Origin: Acanthosepion lycidas
Lineage: Eukaryota > Mollusca > Cephalopoda > Sepiida > Sepiidae
Assembly: GCA_963932145.1 (NCBI GenBank)
Contig: OZ010578.1
Location: 37,495,225 to 37,559,224 of the forward strand
Reading direction: 5' to 3'
Length of the DNA stretch: 64,000 bases
The translations under genes were made by a program, and so were the position numbers. The notes beneath the pieces were generated by a model that saw only the letters and a program-made list of their open reading frames with translations, had not been told where the DNA came from and did not search any database. Below, piece by piece: positions 9,131 through 20,845 of this stretch. Numbering within the stretch: the first letter of the stretch is position 1; the number at the start of each line of letters is the position of its first letter.

Positions 9131-11870
9131 GGCAATAAAATTGTGAGCATCCCTCTACATAAAATCAACAGAGAATCAAGTTTAATATCAGGACCAATTA
9201 CTGCGGGCATAATAAGCAAACTTTTAACGAATGGAGTAGAAATGTTATTAGGAAACAATTTGGTGGGTAGAAATGCGATGACCTTTTCCCCCCAACCAAA
9301 CTGAGAGAACCAGTAAGAAAGAAAAGTTTGAATAAAAATCTTAGAACAACAAATGTAGTATCAGGTGTAATAACTCATACACAAGAGAAAGTGATAAATA
9401 GTGGGAAGGAAGATGAACTGATAGATTCGTTTCAAACCTTCATGATCTGTAATGCTAGTTAACCAGAGTTGAATAGAATTAGAGAAAGGAGAAGCATTGG
9501 GAGTGATGAAACTGCTTCAGGCATCTCTATGTCGAAGAGGAACCTGATCAATGAAAAACAGTCTGACAGCAACTCTTTAACCAAGCAAGTGCAGTTAATA
9601 TACGAAAGTCCTATTATATCAAAAATTATATATTAATGTGAATATGAAAACTGTCTCAGATTCCCAATTCTAAAGACTGGGTAACTTGTGAACAAATTGT
9701 AATTCTGAGAGCATATCGGTGTAGTATATTAAAGATGGCTTACAAAATTCCATTAGCATGACACTTAGGGATTCATAAGACCTGTGAAAGGATTTAGGCA
9801 TTTTTATTGGTCAGGAGTCAAGAAAGATGTAGTGAAATTTTGCAAACTTTGTCATTTATGTCAAATGGCAGGAAAATCAAGTGACAAAATCCCAGTTACA
9901 TCCTAATCAGTTTTCAAAGAACCCATCAGTTTGCATAATAATAAAGTGTATAGGTCCCTTCCCGAGGACCAAATCAGGTATTAAGTACTTGTTGACCATC
10001 ATATATACATCAAGATTTCCTGAAGCTATTCCATTACAGAATATTTCAAACCAAAAATGTAGTGAAAACATTCACTAACTTCTTTGCTAAGATTGGTTTA
10101 CCTAAAGTAATTCAGTCAGACAAAGGATTTAATTTCATGTCAAAGCTATTTCAGTAAATAGTCAAACAACTGGGTATCACTTCTGTAAAGTGAGTGTTTA
10201 CCATCCACAATCACAGGGAGCTCTGGAGAAATTCCCCTCCAACTTAAAGAATATGATGAGGATTTATTGTTTAGATGACAAAAGAATGGGACAAGGTCAT
10301 TTGGTTCTTAATATTTGCAGCCCACAAATCAGTACAAGAATCCCTAGGTTTTAGCCCATTTGAACTTGTATTTGGACATTTGGTACAATGTCCGTCACAA
10401 TTGATAAAGGAAAAGTGGTTACAAGATGATTCAATTCAGAAACAATTTGGGAAGACAAATCTTGGAAGTGAAGAAGAGCACCTCAGAAGTATTCATGACA
10501 AAAGGAAATAGCATTAAGATAAGAAAACAGCTGAGTGAAAAATTCCAGATGGGTGATGATGTTCTAATTTTATTACCCACGAATAACCATCTGCTTAAAG
10601 CTAAATTTCAAGGCCCATACAAAATTAGGAGGAAAATAATAGAACTCAATTATGTAGTGGATACACCTGATCGCAAAAAGAAGACGCAGAGATGTTGCAT
10701 AAACATGGTCAAGTCGTACTTCAGGAGGATGGATGATAGACCCATATTTGCTATCCAAGAATCTTGTAAGGATAGACACAGTAGGAGAAAAACTTCACAT
10801 AAACTTAATAATTCTGAAATAGTACCAAACCTAGATAGCAAATTAGGACATTTGCTACACACAGAGAAGGATGAGTTATCTACACTTATCTTGGATTACG
10901 AGTGTTTATTTCCCAATGTACCTCATCAGACAGCTATGGAATCTCACAATGTAGATGTAGAAAAATGCCAAACCAATAAGGCAACATATGTATAGATTGA
11001 ATCCTCAAAAAGCAAAGCTCATGGAGCATGAAATACATGCTAAGAAATGAAATACTGAACCAAGCCAAAGCAGATGGGCTTCACCATGCATATTAGTAGA
11101 AAAACCTGACAAGTCAATGAGATTTTGTACAGATTATAGAAATGTAAATAAGCTTACCAAAACAGATTCCTATCCTATTCCTAGAATAGACGATTGTATT
11201 GACAGAATTGCAAAGGCTAAATATATCACAAAGTGTGATCTTTTAAAAGGTTATTGGGCAGTACCATTAACTAAAGAGATATCAGCTTTTCAAACATCCA
11301 GTGGAAGTTATTAGTATTGTGTTATGCTTTTTGATAAGATGAATTCACAAGCAACTTTCGTAAGACTAATGAATCAGTGCTTAAGAGATATACAATGAGT
11401 AGACTGTAATATGTAGTGGATACTTGGGAAGGACACATCTTAACTTTGAGGAAGGTCTTTGATAGACTTTATTTAACGAATCTTACCATTAATTTAATGA
11501 AAAGAGATTTTTGCTAAGCAGAGATAACCTACCTAGGACATGTCCCAGGACATGGGAAGATCTCTCTACTTTACCGAAAATTGTGTGGAAATTTTTCTGA
11601 AATTTCTTTCCCGTTGACCGACTTATTAAAGAAAAAAGTTAAGCTTATCTGGACTTTGAAATGCCAGTAAGTATTTAATAAAAATCAAATATTTGGTAAG
11701 TACCAATCCAGTGCTTAAAGCTTCAGATTTTTAACCAGGCCATTCACTATCAGACGCAAGTAATCTAGGAATTGGGAAAGTATTATTACAAGCCGATGAT
11801 CAGAATAAAATAATGGAACCTGATCTTCTCTTACTTTGTAATTGTATATTTTGTTATGGTCATGAGATGA
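9130..11870 (+). pseudogene. Ty3/gypsy-class retrotransposon pol remnant, integrase upstream of RT
   Basis: Decayed pol in the order protease, integrase, reverse transcriptase, RNase H. 9151-9290 reads as the end of an aspartic protease (SGPITAGII ... VEMLLGNNLVG). Integrase follows: zinc-finger CKLCHLC near 9840-9860, FPRTKSGIKYLLTI and RFPEAIPL, the core Asp in VIQSDKGFN, and the core Glu in HPQSQGALE near 10210. RT follows from about 11060 (ASPCILVEKPD, RFCTDYRNVNKLT, YPIPRIDDCIDRI, CDLLKGYW), then YLGHV and, near 11755, an RNase H start (DASNLGIGKVLLQ). Stops and frameshifts are frequent and the RT active-site Asp pair near 11400 is lost. No LTRs recognised. The order matches Gmr1-type elements, not ordinary gypsy. 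Confidence 0.85.
10426..10995 (+). pseudogene. Integrase C-terminus joined to pre-RT linker (189-codon open frame)
   Basis: The longest intact stretch of the element. Residues 1-110 hold the integrase C-terminal part (FQMGDDVLILLP, FQGPYKIRRKI, CCINMVKSYF). Without interruption, residues 125-185 give the linker that precedes RT in this family (NNSEIVPNLDSKLGHL, LILDYECLFPNVPH). One frame crossing from integrase into the pre-RT linker shows that the gene order is native and not made by two overlapping insertions. It overlaps by a frameshift the preceding integrase-core stretch (10275-10511). Confidence 0.85.
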
Positions 11871-12465
11871 ATTAATCTTTGTTAATAAGGAAACATGCTT
11901 TATGCTACCATAACAAACAGAATATTATTAAACTGGAAAGAATTAAAACCGAGATTCATCCTGCAACATACACAGAGTTGAATCATCCTCATTTCCTTTA
12001 TATTCTGTTGGCGAGAAGAAAATTCCATTTGGACAGCTTCTTCACAAGAACCGTTAATTTGTGAAACAGTGGATTCTTCCTTGATCACCACAATTTTAAC
12101 CTCCTCAAATCTCAAATCAACCATGATCAACTTTCAACTGCCTCATTCAATAACCCTCTATCTTGAATGACTTGAGCCTTGCATTGCATGAAAAACAAAA
12201 GAAAAGAAAAAAACAAAACAAAAGAGAGATTAGTCTGCTAATGTATTACTACTTTTATCTATTTTCCATTTAATGTTCATCTTGGATATTTCTACTTTAA
12301 ATAACTTAGATCCTTTCTTACATGCAAAAATAGGCTTAATTAAATAGATCAAATCTAAGATAATTCCTGCAGAAAAAAAGAACCAATGAAATTGTGAAAT
12401 TACTTAAATATTGCTGTCAGTTTTTTTTTTTACTATTAAACTAGTTTTGAAATACACCATAAACT
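11871..12465. other. No recognised feature
   Basis: Follows the RNase H remnant, where the rest of RNase H and a 3' LTR would be expected. I see neither. The element appears truncated here. Confidence 0.45.
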
Positions 12466-12466
12466 A

Positions 12467-12568
12467 TAAGGTTGGTGCAAAAATAACGACGTCATAATGT
12501 CGTTTTTTGACATTAAAAAATACGTCAAAAAACGACATTATTACGTCATTATTTTTGCACCAACCTAA
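12467..12568. mobile_element. Mariner hairpin MITE, copy 2 (102 bp)
   Basis: Starts TAAGGTTGGTGCAAAAATAA (one change in the first bases), ends with the standard terminus, TA flanks at 12465-12466 and 12569-12570. Core subfamily 2: repeated ACGTCATAATGTCG and TTTTTTGACG blocks give a longer stem. Confidence 0.93.
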
Positions 12569-12825
12569 TATAGCAACGAGCTGGGAATCTGGTAACACAT
12601 CGGTAGATTCATGATCAACCTAGATAAATTTCCTACCATTTTTCTAGTGATTTTTGCAGGATTGTGTAATTAATGGAGTTATCCTAAAATGATGATGATC
12701 ACAATCAGGATATACGTAATTAAGGTTCTAAATCTATTTGTCCTCAGATGCCTATGACATATGATTTAATTATTTTAGCATCTAAGGAAAATTTAATGTA
12801 AAGCACTGACAGCTAATTCCTCTCT

Positions 12826-13143
12826 CTCATATCAGTCAGTTATGTGCTATGCTTGATACACACTTAGGGAATCATGTATCTTTCAATACATGACTGACAA
12901 GGCAGATTTTTTTCCCTGCAGTAGGTTGCCATTTCTTTCTGCGGTAGACCAGTTGTCATCCAAGGGTATAGAACCTGGTCTGTCCTACTATTTACCCATA
13001 GCTGGGGGAAGAAGAGGAGGATTCATACCTTTCCCAAGTGTATTGGCATGTAAGTGAATGTAATGGATTTGACTAGAATTTGAGCTTGGCTCTCCAATTT
13101 CTCAATCCAAGCCACTATCCATTACTCCACCATGCCTCCTCTC
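12826..13143 (-). repeat. tRNA-derived SINE (type 1), near full length
   Basis: Read on the minus strand: a tRNA-like head with A-box-like GGTGGAGTAATGGATAG and B-box-like AATTCTAGTCAAATCC, a conserved body (CCATAGCTGGGG, CTGGTCTACCGCAGAAAG on the element strand) and a 3' end with a GATACATGATT inverted repeat and ACTGACTGA. Octopus tRNA-derived SINEs of this kind are established. Related copies at 28806, 43166, 47776, 49371, 50834, 51484 and 51728. Confidence 0.85.
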
Positions 13144-13154
13144 ATTTGTATTTC

Positions 13155-13260
13155 TTTTAATCATTTCACCCCAAGCAAAGCAATAATGCCACTAAGAAGA
13201 GAATGAGAAGACTAGTGAGAAGATAGGACAATAAAAGAACAGGATTCAGAAAGACAAGAG
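13155..13260 (-). repeat. LINE family B 3' tail
   Basis: Minus-strand copy of the family B 3' UTR (AATCATTTCACCCCAAGCAA start on plus). It lies directly beside the SINE. Confidence 0.65.
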
Positions 13261-14670
13261 CCTGTAGGTAAATAGTATAAATAAAGGTCTCATCTTTGTT
13301 ATTATCACAAATATCTCTTAAATGGCAATTGCTTACAAAACAATATGATATACCAAGCCACTGTAAAATCAACAGATAACAAAGACAAACATACATAGGA
13401 GGAACTGAAAAAACATGGAAACTATACACACAAAATCTCTTTTACAAACAGTAAATACACAAACAACAATGCTTTTTAAACACATATGAGAAATTAAAAA
13501 AGAATTACACCAATAATACCATGGAAAATAAGGGAAACTGCATCAGCCTATGGTAATAAATAAAAAAACAAACTATAAACTTTTCTGGAGAAGAAAGTAT
13601 CTATAATTGCTTTCCCAGAACAACATAAATTAATAAGTAAAACAAACACCTATCTCCAAATGCAGATACGAATACAAATTTTTACGACATTACTTGAAAA
13701 TTGAAAACTAAAGAAAATCTTGTAAAATAACACTGAAAAATTCCAATATACACACTATACATAACTCAGATAATGTAACATACTTTAAACAGTCAATGCT
13801 TTAAATTAACCAAATAAGATAACCAAGCTTCCCCCAACAAAAATCTAAAGAATAAACAAAGTAAATAATAAACAAATTAACAAACTATGAATATACACAT
13901 AAACACAAGTAAATGTAATTACAATAATAATAAATAACAAATAATTAATCAATAATAAATAATAGGTAAAAAGTTAACAAACAACTTTATAAAATAACTG
14001 CAAGTAACTGCATTCGGATCAACAATTATTTCTACTCAGTTGCCTCGAGAATAATTTAAAACATAACTGTTAACACCCACCCAATGCCCATCAGGATAAT
14101 ATAACAGACCTCACTACGTATAATGCACCACTGACCAGCATATATAAATAGTTGAGCTAAAACACAACACAAATTACCCAAAGGATTGCACTGAAACAAA
14201 AGACTGTTGCTGCTTGGTGTTGACATCAAGGTCAACTTTATATATTGTTATAATGTTCATATCAACTCATAGTTTGGGTTAATAATATTTCAAAGGAAAA
14301 CACTGAACATAAGATTATTGAAAGAACTGTTTAATCATGTGGATTAATATTACAATACTAGAGAATATTGTAGCTATTGTGACACACTGTGTGATTTTCC
14401 TTGTGTCCCGTTTGCAACTGCTTTCATAGTCAACTTTATTTTTTTTAAATACCAATTTTATCCAAACATCGATGTCTCTTGGTAAAACTTTCAGTTTTCA
14501 GGTGTGGTTTTAAACGGTACTTATATATATATATTATAATTATTTTTTAAAAATATGATTCCTTTGCTACATAAGAGTTTTCAGGTTTCAAAAAAAAAGC
14601 TTGGATTATTTACCTAATGTGTTCTTTCCTATTTTTCTATATATTTGCACACACACACACATTATATGTA
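13261..14670. other. Strand-asymmetric A/C-rich region
   Basis: From about 13440 to 14200 the plus strand is rich in A and C and poor in G and T, unlike its neighbours. No coding frame or repeat explains it. The remainder is ordinary AT-rich sequence. Confidence 0.45.
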
Positions 14671-15255
14671 TCTTATTATAAAACGCAGATTGTGTGTGTG
14701 CGTGTCTGTACGTTTATATATTGGCTTGGATTTCCTACATTTTTCAATCGATTTCAACAAAACTTCACAGGACTATGTAAAATTACCTTGCGATGGTTCT
14801 GACAGTGCCAAAAATTGGAAAACAATTGTTTTTGCACAAAATCAAATTGAAAACACGTTTAAGAAGCATTAATGAAAGGGGGACAACTCATATCAAGTTA
14901 TACTTATTGTTATAGAGTTATACTTATTATAAAACCCAGGTTGGTTGTGTGTGTGTGTGTGTGTGTGTTTATATATGGGATCGGATTTCCTACATTTTTC
15001 AACCGATTTCAACAAAACTTCACTTTTTTTTTGGCAGGTAGTGTTTCTTATTATTTGCACACTTTTTTCTTTTTTCTTTTCAGAATGCTTTAAAAATTCT
15101 ATTTACAAGACAATTGTTTATAATAAAATTCTATTCGTGTCTGTCAACCTTAAACAATAATCTTTGTCAATTTTATTTTTCAGTCTTTATGATGGTCGAT
15201 ACTTGATCTATCTCTTACTGTTTCATCCCCGGGCAACGCTGGGCTCTACTACTAG
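14671..15255 (+). mobile_element. Non-autonomous Helitron
   Basis: Starts with TC (TCTTATTATAAAACGCAG) after an A at 14670 and ends CTAG at 15255 before a T, the A|T insertion of Helitrons. A GC-rich hairpin, CCCGG/CTGGG with loop GCAACG (15228-15243), lies 9 bases before the CTAG end, the standard 3' signal. A second 5'-like module (ATTATAAAACCCAGGTTGG, then GGATTTCCTACATTTTTCAA) repeats at about 14928-15025. No Rep/helicase coding. Confidence 0.75.
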
Positions 15256-15259
15256 TGTA

Positions 15260-15370
<111 letters not shown>

Positions 15371-15413
15371 GGACTTGGACTGATTTTAAATATGAATTAT
15401 GTTTAAGCCACTA

Positions 15414-15907
15414 TTGATTTTTTTTTCTTTTTCTTTCGGAATTAACAACTTAAGTCTTTGGCAATTTCAACCATATAAAGATTAACCATCAAACAACGTG
15501 TTAAAGTTTCAAGTGTGCAGTCGGAAAAATCATTCATAAATTCAAACAAACTCGGTCGGTGGCAGATGTAAAAACACCATTGCATGCTCGTTTATGCTGT
15601 TCAGCTGAAAACATTGCTGCAATGCATGAGAAAGTGGCTGAAAATCCAGACATCTCTATTCGCCATTGCGCACAGGAACTGAACCTCTTCACAACAATTT
15701 TACATTGTTTCGAATTGCACTGTCGGTTGGTTGATTATATTGACCAAAAAAGTCATGAAGCGCGTGAAATGCATTTCTGCTTGAACATCCATTTTTGTAA
15801 TAGGCTTCAATAACTTTAACACATTGTTTGATTGTTAATCTTTCTATGGTTGAAATTGCCAAAGACTTAAGTTGTTAAATCTGAAAGAAAAAGAAAAAAA
15901 AAATCAT
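15414..15907 (+). mobile_element. TA-flanked foldback element with about 100-bp inverted repeats
   Basis: Left arm (15414-15510) and right arm (15803-15907) are inverted copies over about 95 bp with few mismatches; both contain AACAACTTAAGTCTTTGGCA on the corresponding strand. TA lies at 15412-15413 and 15908-15909. The 494-bp length and TA duplication fit a Tc1/mariner-type deletion derivative. The centre encodes a transposase-like N-terminus. Confidence 0.8.
15559..15738 (+). pseudogene. Transposase N-terminal helix-turn-helix fragment
   Basis: About 60 residues (DVKTPLHARLCCSAENIAAM, then VAENPDISI, CAQELNL) match the N-terminal DNA-binding region common in Tc1/mariner-like transposases of invertebrates, where a block like 'SxENIAxVxxxVxENPxxSI xxRxxELxL' precedes the DDE domain. 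No catalytic domain follows: the sequence runs into the right inverted repeat. It is a deletion product in which only the binding domain remains in frame. Confidence 0.6.
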
Positions 15908-16250
15908 TAGAAACTTAAAATTAATTCACTTTTTGATATGTCCCGTAAAGGAATATATTTGATCGAAGTAACTAAGCGGTTTTGGCTACTGTAACCAAAT
16001 AGTACACGGTAGCAGTAATCGACCGGTACTCGTCATAGTCACAGGTAATATGCTTAGGCAATGGGTGTAGACCAATAGGATAGCCAATGGCGTAGTCCAA
16101 TGGGCATCGTCATAGACTTAAACTGTCATACCTGCATGTCTGTCTGTATTTATGACGGACACCAGCCAATCATGTTCCAGTGAAGAGGAACACAGGTGTA
16201 TGCATATTCCATTATATCACTTAAAATCAGTTCAAGTTTTTGGAACACCA

Positions 16251-16262
16251 TATATGTGTGTG

Positions 16263-16305
<43 letters not shown>

Positions 16306-16306
16306 T
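16251..16306. repeat. (TG)n(TA)n(TG)n microsatellite
   Basis: TG, TA and TG repeats abutting the right end of the outer inverted-repeat element. Confidence 0.9.
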
Positions 16307-16309
16307 TGT

Positions 16310-17190
16310 CTGAAGATCGCAGAAGCATGAAACTCAGGGTTACAAACTCAGATCCATATGATTGAATATATATACATATATGAAAGCGGTTCATATGAAT
16401 ATATGTTTTTGGTCTTGTTCTTGATACTTGCTGAAAACATGTTAAAAATGTAAATAAATGGCGAAAGGTAAAAATCCAATAAGAAAAAAAAAAAAAAAAA
16501 AAAAAAAAAATTATGTGTTTACTATGCTAAGAACATTGTTAAATGTTATTTCTTTTAATTCATGACTGTTTAACTAATGCCATTGCATTTTTCAACACTT
16601 CTAGTTGGCAAAGGATGATCAGGCTTTCAATAAATAATCAATAATTTAATCAGATCAGCAAACATCACAAGACACAAACATGACTTGAGCTGTTACAGAG
16701 TGACTCGTTAAGAGAACGCAGAGAGTTACTTTTATGCTAATCAGCAACCGAGAAAGTTAACTCATTAATTGTAAAGTGGTGGTGTGGTGGGGGGGGGGGA
16801 GATTTTTGAAAATGCCTCAACTACACATGTCAGAAAATTTAGCCACAGTTATTAACTTGCTTAACCAATTAAAATGAGAACACAGTCAATCTGGGATGAA
16901 TATGACGAAAAAAAACAATCTATTCTATATAGAAAACACAAAGTGACTTCATATGGAGTGTGGCAGAAATACCTCCCACATAATCGTAAGACATTAGCTA
17001 GATGAAAACACCATTGCCACTGATGTCATACAATTTTGTAGCTGGTATATATGGAAAGTATATCTGCCACACAATGTATATTTATCAGCCTGCTCTCCCC
17101 TATTTGAAATAATATATTCCTTTGTTATGTAATAAGAGGCTTTATTTGGCATCTTTAATGTATCCTGTGGATCTTGGTGAAGATCACACT
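16310..17190. other. No recognised feature
   Basis: Contains a poly(A) of about 28 (near 16483-16510) and a G run near 16790. No coding or shared repeat recognised. Confidence 0.45.
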
Positions 17191-17334
17191 TCTTTGAATC
17201 CTGTGAACAAGTACTACGAAATCACAAACAAAGAACTGGACCAAATAAGAGAAACCACATCACTTGAGGATTTTCGAAAAAGCAGCAACACCTAAAGTGG
17301 ATATCACATGTAACTCAGAGAAAATAATAACATT

Positions 17335-17540
17335 TTTTTAAAAAATATTTCACCCCAAGCAAGGCATTAAAGCCACTAACATGCATTATTAAGGAGAGAG
17401 AACAATAAAAGAGCAGGAATTAAGAAGATAATGATTGAGCTTGAATTTAAATTTTTGAAGATGAAAGCAAGAAGCTGGAAGAGCATTTCACAAGTAAGAA
17501 TTGTGAGAGAAGAAACAATCAAAATGTACATTACTTCAAA
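17335..17540 (-). repeat. LINE family B 3' end nested in family A
   Basis: Minus-strand family B tail and last coding bases, including the GAAGCTGGAAGAGCATTTCA segment seen in other inverted copies (42520, 34105). Confidence 0.65.
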
Positions 17541-17655
17541 TGGTTGAGAAGGAAACCAGTGTCAATACTGAAAAGAGCAATAACAGCAACAGGACTTGAG
17601 AAACTGATTTTCCTGAAAAAAAAACTTAAAAAAAAAAAAAATAAAATAAAATAAA

Positions 17656-17657
<2 letters not shown>

Positions 17658-17709
<52 letters not shown>
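17658..17709. repeat. (TA)n microsatellite
   Basis: About 26 TA units following an (AAAAT)n stretch. Confidence 0.95.
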
Positions 17710-17712
<3 letters not shown>

Positions 17713-17790
17713 CTGACAGCAATATTAGCTTGCTCAAACAATGCTAAATGTTTTCGTATTAGGAAACATCTAATATTACTATTACCACTG

Positions 17791-18594
17791 TACTAACAAA
17801 AGAATATTGCATTACAGAGTGGAGGTGATGATGCATTGCTTTTTATTTCTTTTCTTTCATATTCTCTTTGTATATTCTTACTTTAAATAATTTTGAAAAT
17901 AAAATTCTTTCATTTGTCAATAGAGTTGATTGTTAAAATAAAAATTCTAAAGTAAGTATAAACTTTTGTTTGGTTGTTCCAACTCTGCAAATGGCTGACT
18001 TGAAGACAACCATTATAACGATGCTTATTATGCTTACTTACTCTAACTCCTGGACCACCCCAAAAAAAAAAAAAAAAAAAAAAATGAACATATACAAGAG
18101 ACATTGAGAATATTTTTTCACTACAGTTTACATAAAAAAAAAAAGAGAACAAATAGTCTATGGTAGAAACCCAAGATTTTGCAGGTTTCTTCTTTAACTG
18201 TTTACATATGCACACCACCTAAAATACAACAAATGCACAACCTTTTAAATTCTATAACTCTTAGTGGTTGATTTAATGACTTTTTTTTAATACTATGGAA
18301 TATAAAAGAAAATAGTGGTTGGAAAACAGCAACTAGTTTTGTATTCTTAACTCTCAACCTCTGACTTGAAACTCTTCTCAAATTTTGTTAAACATCAGAT
18401 TCTTTCTGTTTCATATATCAAAAGGACTTTGATGCATTTAGATTTAAAAAAAAAAAAAAAAAAAAAAAATCAATATTGATATATTATGGCTGGAGTAACA
18501 GAGACATCATAAGATATGGTTTGTAATTTCATGAAGGTTCTAAGATTTTTTTCAGATTATTGAAATCACGCCTTTTGTTGCTTTCAGTCGATTG
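17791..18594. other. No recognised feature
   Basis: AT-rich with poly(A) runs near 18062 and 18446. Nothing coding recognised. Confidence 0.45.
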
Positions 18595-18602
18595 CTTTAA
18601 CC

Positions 18603-19395
18603 CAATGGTTTTCAAACCATGGACCACTTTCACTTTAATTCTTTCTAGTGGACCCCCCCCCCAACCATTCAATAAAAGAAAAATAGCTTATTTTATTTTT
18701 ATCCTCCTAGATAAGTTTAGGAATCCTAAAAATAGTAAATGTATATGCTTTATTTTGAAGTAAAACTAATTTAATGAAAATAAACTAAACTCTATAGAAC
18801 ATTTATGTACATGAGTAAAATAACTCATAATAAACAATTTTAAAATATGTGAGTAATTAACAAATTTTTTTTAAAAAGTTCAGATTTATTCAATGAGATT
18901 CCTGTGGTTGATGCTGCTCTAGGAGGTTTTTTTTACTTATTTTTTTATTTATTTATTCAGCACCATTAATGTTAATGATAGTCAAAGATCACCCCTTTTC
19001 CCAATGTAGAGTCTATTGCTATATTAATTAAATTATGTTAATATTTTATTAATATTTAAAATTAATATTATTTATAATAACAAATTATAATCTTAATATA
19101 ATTTTTCCTTTATGTATCTTTCTCAGTTTTTATTAAACTTTTACAATCAAAACATCTGTTAGAGTAAAAAGGATGCTAACTTACATAGCTTGATTTTGTT
19201 TTCTGCTAGTTTTAGAGTTGTTTTTTATTTTAGTATTTTAAGATGACACAGAAGGCTGTAGAAATATCCAATTCTCAGTTGTAAGAACCGTTTCAAATTG
19301 AAATTGCTCTATTGACCACTAAAATAATACTGTGGACCTCCAGTAATGTTATATGCACCCTCAGGGCCCATGTGAAGCCTGGTTGAAAACCACTC
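18603..19395. mobile_element. Non-autonomous hAT-type element (793 bp)
   Basis: Ends CAATGGTTTTCAAACC and, reverse-complemented, GAGTGGTTTTCAACC, typical hAT termini. Flanks CTTTAACC (18595-18602) and CTTTAATC (19396-19403) match at seven of eight, fitting an 8-bp hAT duplication with one later change. Interior is AT-rich without a transposase frame. Confidence 0.75.
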
Positions 19396-19403
19396 CTTTA
19401 ATC

Positions 19404-20427
19404 AATAAGAACATATTTGAACTGGCTCACTTCCAGATCCTTTCACACAAATGCAGATGTCCCCCAAAGCTCTATTCTGTGTCCTATGCTGTTTCTGATC
19501 TTCATCAATGATCTTCCTGATGTCATCAGATTCCAAGTAGGCATTTATGCAGATGAAACTACTACTTACTACTTCAATAGTAAACTTGGCAGCTGCTCTT
19601 GAAAAGGATTTCCAGTCAGTAGTTAGCTGGGGCAGGAAACGGTTTGTAAATTTTAATGCCTCCAAAAGAAAACTGCTCTCATTTAACAACCATAGAGAAA
19701 CTTTTCTGTCTGCCACCAGAATGGGTTGGTGCTAGACTCCTGGAGAGCAACACACACTGCACCTTTTTGGCCTCATGTTTTCAACTGACTTGAAATGGAG
19801 TGACTACATCAAAGTTGCATCTGTTATGAGGAAAGTTGTGCCACTGTGTCATACCAGAAAATTTCAGAGTCCATCTTGCAAATTTACAAATCTGTCTATG
19901 CATTGAATACTTCTGCCATATCTGGTCTGGTGCTCCTGCTGTTCATCTCGAGGTCCTTGACAAAATCCAAAGAAATATCTGCAATGTAATCCATCCTGAC
20001 CAGGCATCTCGACTTCAGTCACTTTTCCACCAATGTGGCTTTCCTGTCTTTTCTATAAATATTTTCATTGCAACTGCTTTGATGAGATTTTTTTTCCCCC
20101 CTGGTGTCCGGACTACATGAATTTAAGCATGTTACTAAATTGGCATCTAGGTCCCATCTATTTACTGTTGAAATAGTTAAATGAAACTGCCACTTCTATT
20201 CCAACAGTTTCTTTTCTCGCACTTCATGCCTGTGAAACTGACTTCTGTTTACTTCGCTGATAACTACACTCTTCAGAAACTTAAATGCAACATCAATTGC
20301 CATCTTCTATCTTCTTGAATTCTTTTGTACTTTCTTCAATCTGCCCTATACTCAGTCTTTTTTCTCATTTTCACTCCCTGTAACCACCTGCATACTAGTG
20401 GCACTCCTGCCTTGCTTGAAGGGAAAT

Positions 20428-20459
<32 letters not shown>

Positions 20460-20460
20460 G
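19404..20460 (+). pseudogene. CR1/jockey-like LINE with RT active-site region (family B)
   Basis: The longest family B copy. It starts in RT (PQSSILCPMLFLIFINDLPD, then IYADETTTY near 19540, where the active site normally reads YADD, so the second Asp is Glu). It continues through SWGRKRFVNFNASKRKLLSF and the CHIWSGAPAVHLEVLDKIQR block, and ends in the family 3' UTR with poly(A) (20433-20459). Frames shift near 19600 and 19740, and a T/C run near 20090 breaks the C-terminus. It is a 5'-truncated, non-functional retrocopy inserted right beside the hAT element. Confidence 0.8.
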
Positions 20461-20557
20461 AAAAATGTGCACCGACCATCGACAGCTTGTGACAACTTAA
20501 TTCTACTCTACATTGTACTATTTTGTGAGCTGTGGAATGGAACAATCAGGTTTAGTC

Positions 20558-20845
20558 TCAATTTCTTCTTCCTTTATGTGCCATGTTATACATAGCTCTC
20601 CACAACTTTCTGTCCTTTATAGCTCTTAGCAATATTTGTTTTTTTTTTGTTTTTTTTACTATTCCTCTAAATCCCTGTTCTGCTATCCATACATAAAAGC
20701 TCATTAGATATGTTATTTGCTGTTTCCCTCTGCCTCTTTTGCCTTCAATATGTCCTGTGAGTGTCAAATTTTCCAAGCCTTCTTACATCATTATTCACCC
20801 TAGAAATTCCAATTATCTCTTTCTGAGATACTTTTAAGAAGGTAT
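20558..20845 (-). pseudogene. LINE family C-terminal fragment, RTE-like (family R)
   Basis: Minus-strand frame with ENLTLTGHIEGKRGRGKQQI and KDRKLWRAM, the end of endonuclease-reverse-transcriptase polyproteins of RTE-like LINEs. Same end as 24300-25000 (minus) and 27085-27570 (plus). A T-rich run near 20640 corrupts the frame. Fragment only. Confidence 0.7.

Larger units (their letters stand above)
17191..17790 (+). pseudogene. LINE family A 3' end, split by LINE family B
   Basis: 17191-17332 and 17541-17790 together give the family A C-terminal region (compare 37716-38060). Between them sits a minus-strand family B 3' end (17335-17540) beginning ATTTCACCCCAAGCAAGGC. The break falls within the GAGAAAATAATAACA segment of family A, so B jumped into A. 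A (TA)n tract at 17658-17709 interrupts the second half. Confidence 0.65.

Noticed and set aside
19402..19716. 104-codon minus-strand frame
   Set aside because: Antisense shadow of the LINE reverse transcriptase on plus.
20398..20595. Lys- or Phe-run open frames at poly(A)/(T) tracts (also 6979, 36785, 55422, 60913)
   Set aside because: Low-complexity LINE tails, no independent coding evidence.
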